A stretch of 64,000 bases of DNA from Prevotella herbatica (GTDB lineage: Bacteria; Bacteroidota; Bacteroidia; Bacteroidales; Bacteroidaceae): positions 558,001-622,000 of the forward strand of contig NZ_AP024484.1 in NCBI RefSeq assembly GCF_017347605.1. The letters run 5' to 3'. A program made the position numbers and the translations under genes. Shown here piece after piece: positions 34,385-42,830 of the stretch. Below the pieces are notes generated by a model. It ran no database searches. It was not told where the DNA came from and was given only the letters and a program-made list of their open reading frames with translations. Within the stretch, counting starts at the first letter, position 1. Each line of letters begins with the position of its first letter.

Positions 34385-36112
34385 TTATTCAGCTACAGGA
34401 GCCTCTTCCTCAGCAACAAAGTTCTTAAGGTCTTCTACAGTGAATGACTTAATATATGCAGCCTTACCAAGAACATCTTCCTCTGTCATGCGAACATATA
34501 CGTTTGCACTCTTCTTGAAGAGTTCTGGAGCACGTGTAGCATCCTCAATGATAAGCAGTGACATGATTATCTCTGCTGTCATATCATAAAGACGACGAGC
34601 AAGGAAATCGTGCATATCCTGATTGTTTGCTTCCTTAACATAGTTAAGAGCATCTTCGTATAGCTCAACAAGTTTTGCTACACGTGTCTGCAATGGCTTA
34701 ACGCAGTCGCAAACTTCAGCCTGAAGCATATCCTTAATGATTGAAAGATATGTGCCATTAGTGATGTAGCGAACAGCTGCAACAACCTGAAGTTGTGTTG
34801 TACCCTCATAGATAGAGAAGATACGAGCATCACGATACAAACGCTGACTCTTATACTCCATAATGAAACCAGAACCACCATGAATGCTAATAGCGTCATA
34901 AGAGTTTTGAGTTGCATATTCAGAGTTCATACCCTTAGCGATAGGTGTGAAAGCATCAGCAAGACGAGTATATGTCTTCATTTCAGCGCGCTCCTCTGGA
35001 GTTAGCTTGCGCTCGCGTGAAATATCTTCCAAAGCCTTGTAGATATCCACGTAGCGTGCTGTCTGATAAAGGAGTGAACGACCAGCGTCTAGTTTAGCCT
35101 TCATGCGAGACAACATATCATATACAGCTGGGAATTCGATAATCTTCTGCCCGAACTGTGCACGCTCCTTAGCATAAGCAAGACCCTCATTGTAAGCCTC
35201 CTGAACAACACCAACAGACTGAGCTGCGATACCAAGACGAGCACCATTCATAAGTGCCATTACATACTTGATAAGTCCAAGACGTGTGTTACCACAAAGC
35301 TCAGCTTTAGCATTCTTGTAAACAAGCTCACATGTTGGTGAACCGTGAATACCAAGCTTGTGCTCGATGTGACGAACGTCAACACCGCCATCACGCTTGT
35401 CATATATAAACATTGACAATCCACGACCGTCCTTAGTACCCTCCTCAGAGCGTGCAAGAACCAAGTGAATATCAGAGTCACCGTTTGTGATAAAACGCTT
35501 AACACCGTTCAAACGCCATGTACCATCTGCATCCTGTGTAGCCTTAAGCATTACGCGCTGAAGGTCAGAACCAGCATCAGGCTCAGTAAGGTCCATAGAC
35601 ATTGTCTCACCTGCTGCGATACGTGGAATATACTTCTGGCGCTGCTCCTCTGAAGCAAACTCATAAAGAGTGTCGATACAAGACTGGAGTGACCATACAT
35701 TCTGGAAACCAGCATCAGCTGCAGAAATAATCTCACTTAACATAGAGAATGTGATGTTAGGCAAGTTAAGACCGCCATAACGTCTTGGCATAGAGATTCC
35801 CCAAAGACCAGCCTTACGGGTAGCGTCAAGGTTCTCGAATGTCTTGCTGGCATAAATCATTCTGCCATTCTCAAGATGTGGACCTTCAAGGTCTACACTT
35901 TCAGAGTTAGGCTCAACGATATTTGCAGCTACATCTCCTGTAATATCAAGAATACGCTTATAGTTCTCTATAGCGTCTTCGTAGTTGACAGGGGCATCAT
36001 CGAAATTCTCTTTGTCTGCATAGTTGCGCTCTTTGAGTTCAACGATGCGCTTCATCAGAGGATGATTCAAGTGGAATCCAATCTCTGGATGATCTGTATA
36101 ATAGTTTGCCAT
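34385..36112 (-). CDS. Acyl-CoA dehydrogenase
   Basis: This 575-residue flavoenzyme oxidises (or, run backwards, reduces) an acyl-CoA at C2-C3 and exchanges electrons with the ETF encoded just upstream. MSMDLTEPDAGSDLQ and KRFITNGDSD are the flavin and substrate-binding blocks, IHGGSGFIMEYKSQRLYRDARI is the C-terminal FAD region and IFSIYEGTTQLQ carries the Glu at the usual catalytic-base position. A roughly 65-residue N-terminal and a long C-terminal extension make it larger than the 380-residue short-chain enzymes. Gene order etfB-etfA-acd with gaps of 13 and 4 bp shows one operon. Substrate chain length is unknown. Confidence 0.93.
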   Translation of the reverse strand: MANYYTDHPEIGFHLNHPLMKRIVELKERNYADKENFDDAPVNYEDAIENYKRILDITGDVAANIVEPNSESVDLEGPHLENGRMIYASKTFENLDATRKAGLWGISMPRRYGGLNLPNITFSMLSEIISAADAGFQNVWSLQSCIDTLYEFASEEQRQKYIPRIAAGETMSMDLTEPDAGSDLQRVMLKATQDADGTWRLNGVKRFITNGDSDIHLVLARSEEGTKDGRGLSMFIYDKRDGGVDVRHIEHKLGIHGSPTCELVYKNAKAELCGNTRLGLIKYVMALMNGARLGIAAQSVGVVQEAYNEGLAYAKERAQFGQKIIEFPAVYDMLSRMKAKLDAGRSLLYQTARYVDIYKALEDISRERKLTPEERAEMKTYTRLADAFTPIAKGMNSEYATQNSYDAISIHGGSGFIMEYKSQRLYRDARIFSIYEGTTQLQVVAAVRYITNGTYLSIIKDMLQAEVCDCVKPLQTRVAKLVELYEDALNYVKEANNQDMHDFLARRLYDMTAEIIMSLLIIEDATRAPELFKKSANVYVRMTEEDVLGKAAYIKSFTVEDLKNFVAEEEAPVAE

Positions 36113-36116
36113 TTTA

Positions 36117-37139
36117 TTATTTACTATTCTGTTTGTAATACTTTATTAGCTTTGGAACAACCTCTTCAACAGTACCGTTGATGATGTAATCAGCAATCTT
36201 GTTGATTGGAGCATCAGGATCATTGTTGATAGAGATGATGATACCAGAATCCTGCATACCAGAGATATGCTGTATCTGTCCTGAGATACCGCAAGCGATA
36301 TAAACCTTAGGATGAACTGTCAAACCAGTCTGTCCAATCTGGCGATCATGATCTGCCCAACCAGCATCAACAGCTGCACGGCTAGCTCCAACCTCTCCAT
36401 GAAGTTCCTTAGCTAGCAAAGCCAACTGGTCGAAACCAGCTTTACTTCCTACGCCGTAACCACCAGCTACAACGATAGGAGCACCTTTTAGATTATGCTT
36501 TGCAGCCTCAACATGGCGGTCAAGAACCTTTACAACGAAATCTGTTGTAGGTACATATTTTGCAACGTCGGCATAAACAACATCGTTCTTTGCCTTACCG
36601 TCATAAATAGCCTGTTCCATAACACCTGAACGTACAGTCGCCATCTGTGGACGATGATCAGGGTTTACAATTGTAGCAACGATATTACCACCGAAAGCAG
36701 GACGAATCTGATACAACAGACCATTATAAATCTTGCCTGTCTTCTTATCTTCATAGCTACCAATCTCAAGTTGTGTACAATCGGCTGTAAGACCTGAAGT
36801 AAGTGAAGAACTTACACGAGGACCAAGGTCACGACCAATAACGGTTGCACCCATAAGGCATATCTGTGGTTTCTCTTCCTTAAACAAGTTAACCAATATA
36901 TCAGTATGAGGAGCTGATGTGTAAGGGAACAATCCCTCTGCATCAAAAACAAATAATTTATCAACACCATAAGGTAAAATCTGACTTTCTACCTTATCTT
37001 TGATGCCTGTACCGACAACAACGGCGTCAAGTTCTACACCAAGTTCATTAGCTAGCTTGCGACCCTTGGTGAGTAATTCCTGAGATACTTCGGCAACAGT
37101 AGTGCCTTCGATCTCGCAATATACAAATACGTTATTCAT
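36117..37139 (-). CDS. etfA: Electron transfer flavoprotein, alpha subunit
   Basis: This 340-residue subunit of the ETF heterodimer carries FAD and passes electrons between the acyl-CoA dehydrogenase and the membrane or ferredoxin pool. The C-terminal FAD domain is clear: GGYGVGSKAGFDQL, GASRAAVDAGWADHDRQIGQTG, VYIACGISGQIQHISGM and ISINNDPDAPI, all EtfA hallmarks. The N-terminal domain has the alpha/beta fold seen in EtfA. It lies between etfB and the dehydrogenase and starts 13 bp after the etfB stop. Confidence 0.96.
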   Translation of the reverse strand: MNNVFVYCEIEGTTVAEVSQELLTKGRKLANELGVELDAVVVGTGIKDKVESQILPYGVDKLFVFDAEGLFPYTSAPHTDILVNLFKEEKPQICLMGATVIGRDLGPRVSSSLTSGLTADCTQLEIGSYEDKKTGKIYNGLLYQIRPAFGGNIVATIVNPDHRPQMATVRSGVMEQAIYDGKAKNDVVYADVAKYVPTTDFVVKVLDRHVEAAKHNLKGAPIVVAGGYGVGSKAGFDQLALLAKELHGEVGASRAAVDAGWADHDRQIGQTGLTVHPKVYIACGISGQIQHISGMQDSGIIISINNDPDAPINKIADYIINGTVEEVVPKLIKYYKQNSK

Positions 37140-37152
37140 AAGTCTACTACTA

Positions 37153-38022
37153 TTAACCGATAATCTTTTCGTCCAACAATTCTGTGATAAGTCCCTCTAC
37201 ATCTACATCGCTGCCTGTAAGGCTCTTGCTCTCTTTAGCCTGGAACACGATGTTCTTCACAGCTTTCACCTTTGTTGGTGAACCGCTAAGACCACACTGT
37301 GCTGCATCGCCATCAACATCGGCAACTGACCACTGATTAAGAGTAAGATAAGGACGCTCAGCATAAAGGTTTGTCCAAGGCTCATCACCCTTACGTTCCA
37401 TAGGACAAGTAGCATATTTGTATTTCATTACAAGTTTTGCGTTGCATGGACGACAAGGAGCTGCGCTTCCGTTTACGGTAATTACAACTGGTAAAGGAGT
37501 CTCAACAGTCTCTACACCACCGTCAATATGACGACGAATTGTAGCCTTGCCATCTTCAACCTTAATTATTTCCTCAGCATAAGTAACCTGATTAAGTCCA
37601 AGTTTCTGTGCAACCTGTGGACCAACCTGAGCTGTATCACCATCGATAGCCTGACGGCCACCTATTACTATATCTACATGACCAATTTTCTGTATACCAG
37701 TTGCCAAAGCATAAGAAGTTGCCAATGTATCTGCACCGGCGAATAGACGGTCTGTAAGCAACCAACCTGTATCAGTTCCACGATAAAGTCCCTGACGAAT
37801 GATTTCGCCTGCACGTGGAGGGCCCATGGTGAGAATTCCAACTGTTGAACCTGGATTCTGGTCCTTCAAACGAAGAGCCTGCTCCAAGGCATTTAAATCT
37901 TCAGGATTGAAGATAGCTGGAAGAGCAGCACGATTTACGGTGCCTTCTGCTGTCATTGCATCCTTTCCCACATTTCGTGTGTCAGGTACTTGCTTAGCAA
38001 GTACAACGATTTTCAATTTCAT
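37153..38022 (-). CDS. etfB: Electron transfer flavoprotein, beta subunit
   Basis: This 289-residue subunit shows the EtfB pattern: KIVVLAKQVPDT at the N-terminus, NPEDLNALEQALRLKD, GPPRAGEIIRQGLYRGTDTGWLLTDR, TLATSYALATGIQ, and VIGGRQAIDGDTAQVGPQVAQKL. It binds AMP, or a second FAD in bifurcating complexes; the sequence alone does not say which. It is the first gene of the operon and has a consensus promoter 44 bp or more upstream. Confidence 0.96.
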   Translation of the reverse strand: MKLKIVVLAKQVPDTRNVGKDAMTAEGTVNRAALPAIFNPEDLNALEQALRLKDQNPGSTVGILTMGPPRAGEIIRQGLYRGTDTGWLLTDRLFAGADTLATSYALATGIQKIGHVDIVIGGRQAIDGDTAQVGPQVAQKLGLNQVTYAEEIIKVEDGKATIRRHIDGGVETVETPLPVVITVNGSAAPCRPCNAKLVMKYKYATCPMERKGDEPWTNLYAERPYLTLNQWSVADVDGDAAQCGLSGSPTKVKAVKNIVFQAKESKSLTGSDVDVEGLITELLDEKIIG

Positions 38023-38065
38023 AAATTATTATATATAATTGTGTATTTTGCTTCAAAGCTGGTCG

Positions 38066-38096
38066 CAAAATTACTTATTTTTTATAAGCGCACCAA
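38066..38096 (-). promoter_or_regulatory. Promoter of the etfB operon
   Basis: On the minus strand TTG (38094-38096) is followed after 20 bp by TAATTTTG (38066-38073), a full Bacteroidetes consensus match. Confidence 0.7.
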
Positions 38097-38102
38097 ATAA
38101 AA

Positions 38103-38147
38103 TGCACAAAATCAACCCCTTTGTGCACAGAATAAGCTTTTTGTGCA
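38103..38147. promoter_or_regulatory. Triple TTTGTGCA motif upstream of the etfB promoter
   Basis: TTTGTGCA occurs at 38120-38127 and 38140-38147 (20 bp apart) and inverted as TGCACAAA at 38103-38110. They sit just upstream of the -33 element, as activator or repressor sites would. The cognate regulator is unknown. Confidence 0.45.
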
Positions 38148-38236
38148 ATTTTAAAAAGAAGGTAAAAAGCATGATTTATGGCATACGATTTATACCATTA
38201 TATTGCTCTTTGAGGGAGGGACATGAACATGAAAAA

Positions 38237-38266
38237 GGGATGGTTGACTTCGCAGTCCATCATCCC
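38237..38266 (-). terminator. Terminator of the arabinan locus
   Basis: On the minus strand, GGGATGATGGACT pairs (11 of 13) with AGTCAACCATCCC around GCGA and is followed by TTTTTC. It lies about 60 bp past the stop of the last GH43 gene. Confidence 0.75.
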
Positions 38267-38324
38267 AATACTCAAGTCAAAAATGCGATTAATCGATATT
38301 TCTACACTTTCTATTCAAACATCT

Positions 38325-39314
38325 TCAAGGAGTTACTACAGGCCATCCTTCATCATTCCATTTTAATTCTTTCTTCACAAGATGCGGCATTCCATTGTCA
38401 TGTATTTCATAACCATGAGCAAAAAGATATGTATGTCCGGAGAAATCATAAACAGAACAGTGACCAACTGCAGAATAAATCTTATGATCACCCTCCAAAA
38501 GAATACTACCTCCTCCTCGCAACATATCCTTACCATCTCTGTCAAGATAAGGACCCTTTACATTTTTAGAACGACCTATTGCTATTTTATAGTTACTTTT
38601 CAATCCTCTGCAACAATAATCAAAAGATACAAAAAGATAGTAATATCCACCACGATGATAAATAAACGGAGCTTCGACTGCATCATCCCCTGGTAAACTG
38701 TCTGGTAGAATATCATTCATTCTCTTACACAGAGAATACCATTCTTCTGGCTTCGCCACAGAATTCATATCAGCAGTAAGTTTGACTAATTTAATACCGT
38801 TCCAAAACGAACCAAATGTCATCCAAGGAGTACCATCTCCATCTACGATTATATTCGGATCTATGGCATTCCATTCATTTCTGCCAGGAACAGAATTAAC
38901 GATACATCCTTTGTCTTCCCATTTATAGCGTGGATCAGACGGATTCAGAGTTACATTCTCTGCATAACCTATTGCTGAACGATTTTTACCAAATGTAGAA
39001 CAACTGTAAAACAGATGGTATTTACCCTGATAGTAGATAATATCTGGCGCCCAGGTATGTCCATTATACCCTGGGACCATATTCATTGCCCATTGTGGTG
39101 GGGAATCAAATACAGAAGGCTCATCACGCCATGTGTTTAAATCAGCAGAGGAATACACCTGTATTCCCTGACCTGTACAATATATATAATAGCGGCTACC
39201 ATCATAAGCGAGCACAGGATCGTGCACAAATGGTGATGTAATACCGTCGGTTGCTTTCACTGTCATAAAACAAGAAAGCAAAACAGTACATGTAATCAAT
39301 AATTTTAGTTTCAT
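38325..39314 (-). CDS. Secreted GH43 arabinanase
   Basis: This is a 329-residue five-bladed propeller hydrolase with a signal peptide ending near TVKA. The three GH43 catalytic acids are visible: Asp in FVHDPVL (base), Asp in NAIDPNI (pKa modulator) and Glu in AVEAPFIYH (acid). GHTWAPDI and FGSFWNGI are typical of endo-alpha-1,5-L-arabinanases. No accessory domain. It is the last gene of the SusCD operon and pairs with the larger GH43 upstream, which together would cut arabinan main chains. Confidence 0.9.
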   Translation of the reverse strand: MKLKLLITCTVLLSCFMTVKATDGITSPFVHDPVLAYDGSRYYIYCTGQGIQVYSSADLNTWRDEPSVFDSPPQWAMNMVPGYNGHTWAPDIIYYQGKYHLFYSCSTFGKNRSAIGYAENVTLNPSDPRYKWEDKGCIVNSVPGRNEWNAIDPNIIVDGDGTPWMTFGSFWNGIKLVKLTADMNSVAKPEEWYSLCKRMNDILPDSLPGDDAVEAPFIYHRGGYYYLFVSFDYCCRGLKSNYKIAIGRSKNVKGPYLDRDGKDMLRGGGSILLEGDHKIYSAVGHCSVYDFSGHTYLFAHGYEIHDNGMPHLVKKELKWNDEGWPVVTP

Positions 39315-39351
39315 ACTTCTGTATTCTAAATTAAGTATCTCTGACTTGATC

Positions 39352-40974
39352 TTAGTTTACTTTCTTACCCCAATATGTCTTTTTACCATTATAACCTGCA
39401 TAGACGATAGTAGCTTTGCGAGGAGATGCCTCCCAATCTACTTCACGCTGTAAATAGAGTTTAACACCATTGACTGTAAGTACTTTAGTTGTGGCATCAT
39501 AACTCCATGTAGCACCAGTCCATGTTCCTGCAGTAACCGTATGATTAGCCGCCAGAGTCATTGTCGTTGCGACATCTTGTTTAGCATAATTATAACTTAG
39601 ATCGATATGTTCCCAATTACCAACAAGTTCGCTCTCTGTAATAGCAGCTTGCGGGACTGCACCGTAACGTTCAGGCATCACAACTGGCCAACCATCTTCT
39701 GTCCAGCGTATGCTACGTACCTGTCCCATCATAATAGCATTGCTATAAGCGTTTCCACCCACATTAGCAGGGAATCTGCCTTGTGAAGAGAAAAACCAGT
39801 TACCATTGCCGTCATCGAATACAGCACAATGCGATATACCTACCCATCCATAACCTTTTGAAAATTTATAAGGATGCGTAACTATTGGATATGCGTCACC
39901 TCCGTTATTGGTAACATCAGTACCATCTATACCCACGTAAGGCCCATCTATATTTTTGGAACGTACAACACGTGTATTATATGCCACAGACAATTCGTCG
40001 TAAGCCATAAACATATAATAATAACCATCATGATACACAACCTCTGGAGCCTCGGAAGCTTGCCAACGGTTACCCATCTGACGAGTGTTAATCAATTTTC
40101 CATAAGCAGAAATATCTGTACCCCATGGATTACCCAGTGCATTTAGCGGTAAACCGGTAGAAGAGTTAAGCTGAACTGCAGCGAAACCAGAATGCCAAGA
40201 ACCATAAACCAACCAATGTTCACCACTTTGCGTGATGATATATGAAGGATCTATGGCATTATACTTGAAATAGCAATTAGCCCAATCATTAGACTTTACA
40301 TTAAAATTAAGTCCTTTATCTGATGCGTTTGTTATCACATATCCTTTATCCACCCAACTACTTATATTTGACGGTGTAGCAGTTTCCATCATACCTATGA
40401 AAGCACGTTCCGACCAAGTATTATCGCCATTGATTGTGCCAGGAACTGTGATAACATAATACATGCGATACAGATTCGCGCTGACACGACGTGCACAAGG
40501 TGCCCAAAAACCGAACTGTGTTTCATCATTGAAATTAACAGTGCTGGCAGATAGCCCCATATTAGAACGAATCTCATTCAGTTTGGTCTTAACCCATGAG
40601 GGAAGGCTTGACATCGTGGCTCCCATAAACTCCCAGTCTACAAGATTCTTGGAACGACGACAAAAGAAATGCCCATGTCCGATATGCGCATTACCATACG
40701 AAGCATCAGTCTGATACATATAGTAATAACCATCATCTGCTTTCATCACAGAAGGATCGTGAACATTAGCAAGATTCCATTTGCTACGATTATCCCAACT
40801 TGCAATAGATGTATAATCATCATTATATGTTGGTGCGACATAATTTGCTAATTGTTCATCAACTCCAGTTGGCGTTGTCGGTGTTGGCTTAACCCCTTCA
40901 GAAGTGTCGCCACCTGAGCAGCCTATAGCACATAGGCTGCTCAATGACAACAATATTATATTCAGATATTTCAT
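39352..40974 (-). CDS. GH43 endo-arabinanase lipoprotein with C-terminal beta domain
   Basis: This is a 540-residue lipoprotein (lipobox LCAIGCSGGD). Catalytic acids are Asp in NVHDPSVM, Asp in NAIDPSYI and Glu in ASEAPEVVYH; GFWAPCARR and YGSWHSGFAAVQL fit endo-alpha-1,5-arabinanases. The last about 95 residues (LVGNWEHIDLSY ... KKTYWGKKVN) form a small beta domain like the GH43_C2 module of Bacillus endo-arabinanase AbnB. Lipid anchoring places it at the cell surface, where it would make the first cuts for SusCD uptake. Gaps of 9 and 37 bp to its neighbours imply co-transcription. Confidence 0.9.
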   Translation of the reverse strand: MKYLNIILLSLSSLCAIGCSGGDTSEGVKPTPTTPTGVDEQLANYVAPTYNDDYTSIASWDNRSKWNLANVHDPSVMKADDGYYYMYQTDASYGNAHIGHGHFFCRRSKNLVDWEFMGATMSSLPSWVKTKLNEIRSNMGLSASTVNFNDETQFGFWAPCARRVSANLYRMYYVITVPGTINGDNTWSERAFIGMMETATPSNISSWVDKGYVITNASDKGLNFNVKSNDWANCYFKYNAIDPSYIITQSGEHWLVYGSWHSGFAAVQLNSSTGLPLNALGNPWGTDISAYGKLINTRQMGNRWQASEAPEVVYHDGYYYMFMAYDELSVAYNTRVVRSKNIDGPYVGIDGTDVTNNGGDAYPIVTHPYKFSKGYGWVGISHCAVFDDGNGNWFFSSQGRFPANVGGNAYSNAIMMGQVRSIRWTEDGWPVVMPERYGAVPQAAITESELVGNWEHIDLSYNYAKQDVATTMTLAANHTVTAGTWTGATWSYDATTKVLTVNGVKLYLQREVDWEASPRKATIVYAGYNGKKTYWGKKVN

Positions 40975-40983
40975 TTTATATCA

Positions 40984-42798
40984 TCATTTACGATAAGAAG
41001 ATCTCTTGCTTGCAGCAAGACTTGAATTGAATATCAGATGACAACTGTCTATGGTAAATGCAAAGCACAAATCATTTACGTCAACTGTATTCACGCCAAG
41101 GTAGTACTGAATGTAAGTCTTGCCATCAGTACCTTTCATAACAGCTTGCACATCTGCAGTTCCGTTGTTACAGTTAGTAACATAAAGGTTGACATTAGCT
41201 CCGTTCATAGCAGCTAGCCATGAAGGCCAATTTGCCTGTCCACCACTGTTTCTTGATGCAGCGTATCCATTACCCCAACCATAATTATCAGAACGTACTA
41301 CCGCATATTCCGAATTTGCAGAATTACGGAGTATTGTCACAAAATTATTCCAGTTGCCAGCCATACTACTGTAATTGGTAAACGATACAGCATAAGTTTT
41401 ACCGGCGGGAACTTTAATGTTATCTGTAAATACAGACCACCATGCACCTGTATTATCTGCAGCTCCGAGAGTAGTAGGATTTGGAGTTACAAATGTGGAT
41501 GCTGATTCCGAAACTGTTACCGACACATTATCCGTCTTTCCATTTGCTGTACTAACAGTAACGTTATATGTACCAGCAGAGGCAGGAACTGAAGAGAACT
41601 TTAGTTTTGCATTATCAATTATAGCTGAACTTCCGTCTGCATAGGTTGCAGTGACTTCCATACCTGTAGGATCAAAAGCCAATGTTCGGTCAGTCATACC
41701 ACTTGTTGCTGCTGAGTTGAAGAAATAATAATTACTTCTGCTCGGTGCTTTTGTAATCTTTATAGATGAAATGCTGTTCACAACATTGAACTTTGCATAC
41801 GCAACAATCGGCTTAGTTGCATTACTGCCTTTGAAAGTCTTATTGTATATCACAACGAGATTCTTCTCTCCTGGTACATCCATATCAGGAATAGCAGAAA
41901 TATAAAGTTCCGAAGCAGGGATTACTTTCTTCACACCTTCCTCATAAGTAACCTCAGCAGAGATGTTCGACATTGCCTTGTCAAGTGTAGTGCCTCTCGT
42001 AACCTCATCAGGAACATTCTGGAGCACCATAGATACAGGGGCTTTGTCCTGAGCAGAAGTAAGTCCACCTATTGGAACAATATTTGTCTGAAGGAAATCA
42101 ATGTAAGAACCCTCTGGCACTAGGAAGCAACGAATATTCGTATCAGAAGCATCAGCATTGAGATTAGACAGCTTAAATGGCTGATCATAAGTCTTTGTTA
42201 CTGTACCATTCGTAATCTTTATTTTAAAAGTATTGCTACTAGTACGATCTACGGTTATCGTTACTTTTCCACCTAACTTCTGCACATTTGCGTCTTTGTT
42301 ATTAGCATCGGGAGCGAGCAACTGCGTGCTGTTGGTATACTTGAAATATAGATGATTTCCCCACTGTGAATTATACTTGGCAGAATCGCCAGTAGCATCA
42401 AAACGGAATGCACCATATTCCTGATATCCAGTACCACCACGGTCAACATCATTTGTAAAGACAATCGCGAAGTTCTTATAATAAGTATCATCACTAGAGT
42501 TAAGGTTTAGATTTAACACAGCATTCCACTTCTGTCCGTCAGGAACAACATAATATTTAGAGAAGCTAGTCCACCATCCTGAAGAATAGTCACTATTGCC
42601 AATCGTGTACACATCTTCCTGCATACCAACTAAAACCTCTTCGTTTGATTTCTTTGAATTCTCTATAGAGTCTATTTTATGGGAAATCCAGTCTGGAGCA
42701 TTCACATTATACACGTCGCCGCCCTCGCAACTGGCAAGAGCCAGCAGTCCAAATGCAGCACCACAAAAAATGGATGCTATTTTATTTAGATGTTTCAT
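40984..42798 (-). CDS. Surface glycan-binding-type lipoprotein with two homologous beta modules
   Basis: This is a 604-residue lipoprotein (ALASCEGGD) in the SusE/SusF position. I do not recognise a named family for the whole. Module one (about 60-245: YSSGWWTSFSKYYVVPDGQKW, WGNHLYFKYTN) and module two (about 445-600: TGAWWSVFTDNIKVPAGKTY, YGWGNGYAASRN) share a (S/A)WW(T/S)xF...(V/K)VP(D/A)GK pattern, so they look like an internal duplication. Between them lie two bacterial Ig-like domains (about 250-435: YEEGVKKVIPASEL; TYADGSSAIIDNAKL). Conserved Trp and Tyr suggest carbohydrate binding. The likely role is surface capture of arabinan chains for the neighbouring GH43. Confidence 0.8.
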   Translation of the reverse strand: MKHLNKIASIFCGAAFGLLALASCEGGDVYNVNAPDWISHKIDSIENSKKSNEEVLVGMQEDVYTIGNSDYSSGWWTSFSKYYVVPDGQKWNAVLNLNLNSSDDTYYKNFAIVFTNDVDRGGTGYQEYGAFRFDATGDSAKYNSQWGNHLYFKYTNSTQLLAPDANNKDANVQKLGGKVTITVDRTSSNTFKIKITNGTVTKTYDQPFKLSNLNADASDTNIRCFLVPEGSYIDFLQTNIVPIGGLTSAQDKAPVSMVLQNVPDEVTRGTTLDKAMSNISAEVTYEEGVKKVIPASELYISAIPDMDVPGEKNLVVIYNKTFKGSNATKPIVAYAKFNVVNSISSIKITKAPSRSNYYFFNSAATSGMTDRTLAFDPTGMEVTATYADGSSAIIDNAKLKFSSVPASAGTYNVTVSTANGKTDNVSVTVSESASTFVTPNPTTLGAADNTGAWWSVFTDNIKVPAGKTYAVSFTNYSSMAGNWNNFVTILRNSANSEYAVVRSDNYGWGNGYAASRNSGGQANWPSWLAAMNGANVNLYVTNCNNGTADVQAVMKGTDGKTYIQYYLGVNTVDVNDLCFAFTIDSCHLIFNSSLAASKRSSYRK

Positions 42799-42830
42799 AA
42801 TCTTTTATAGATAAATGTAATGTGTTATTT

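Noticed and set aside
38039..38569. 176-codon plus-strand ORF
   Set aside because: It overlaps the GH43 gene on the other strand, a terminator and the etfB promoter, and has no family features.
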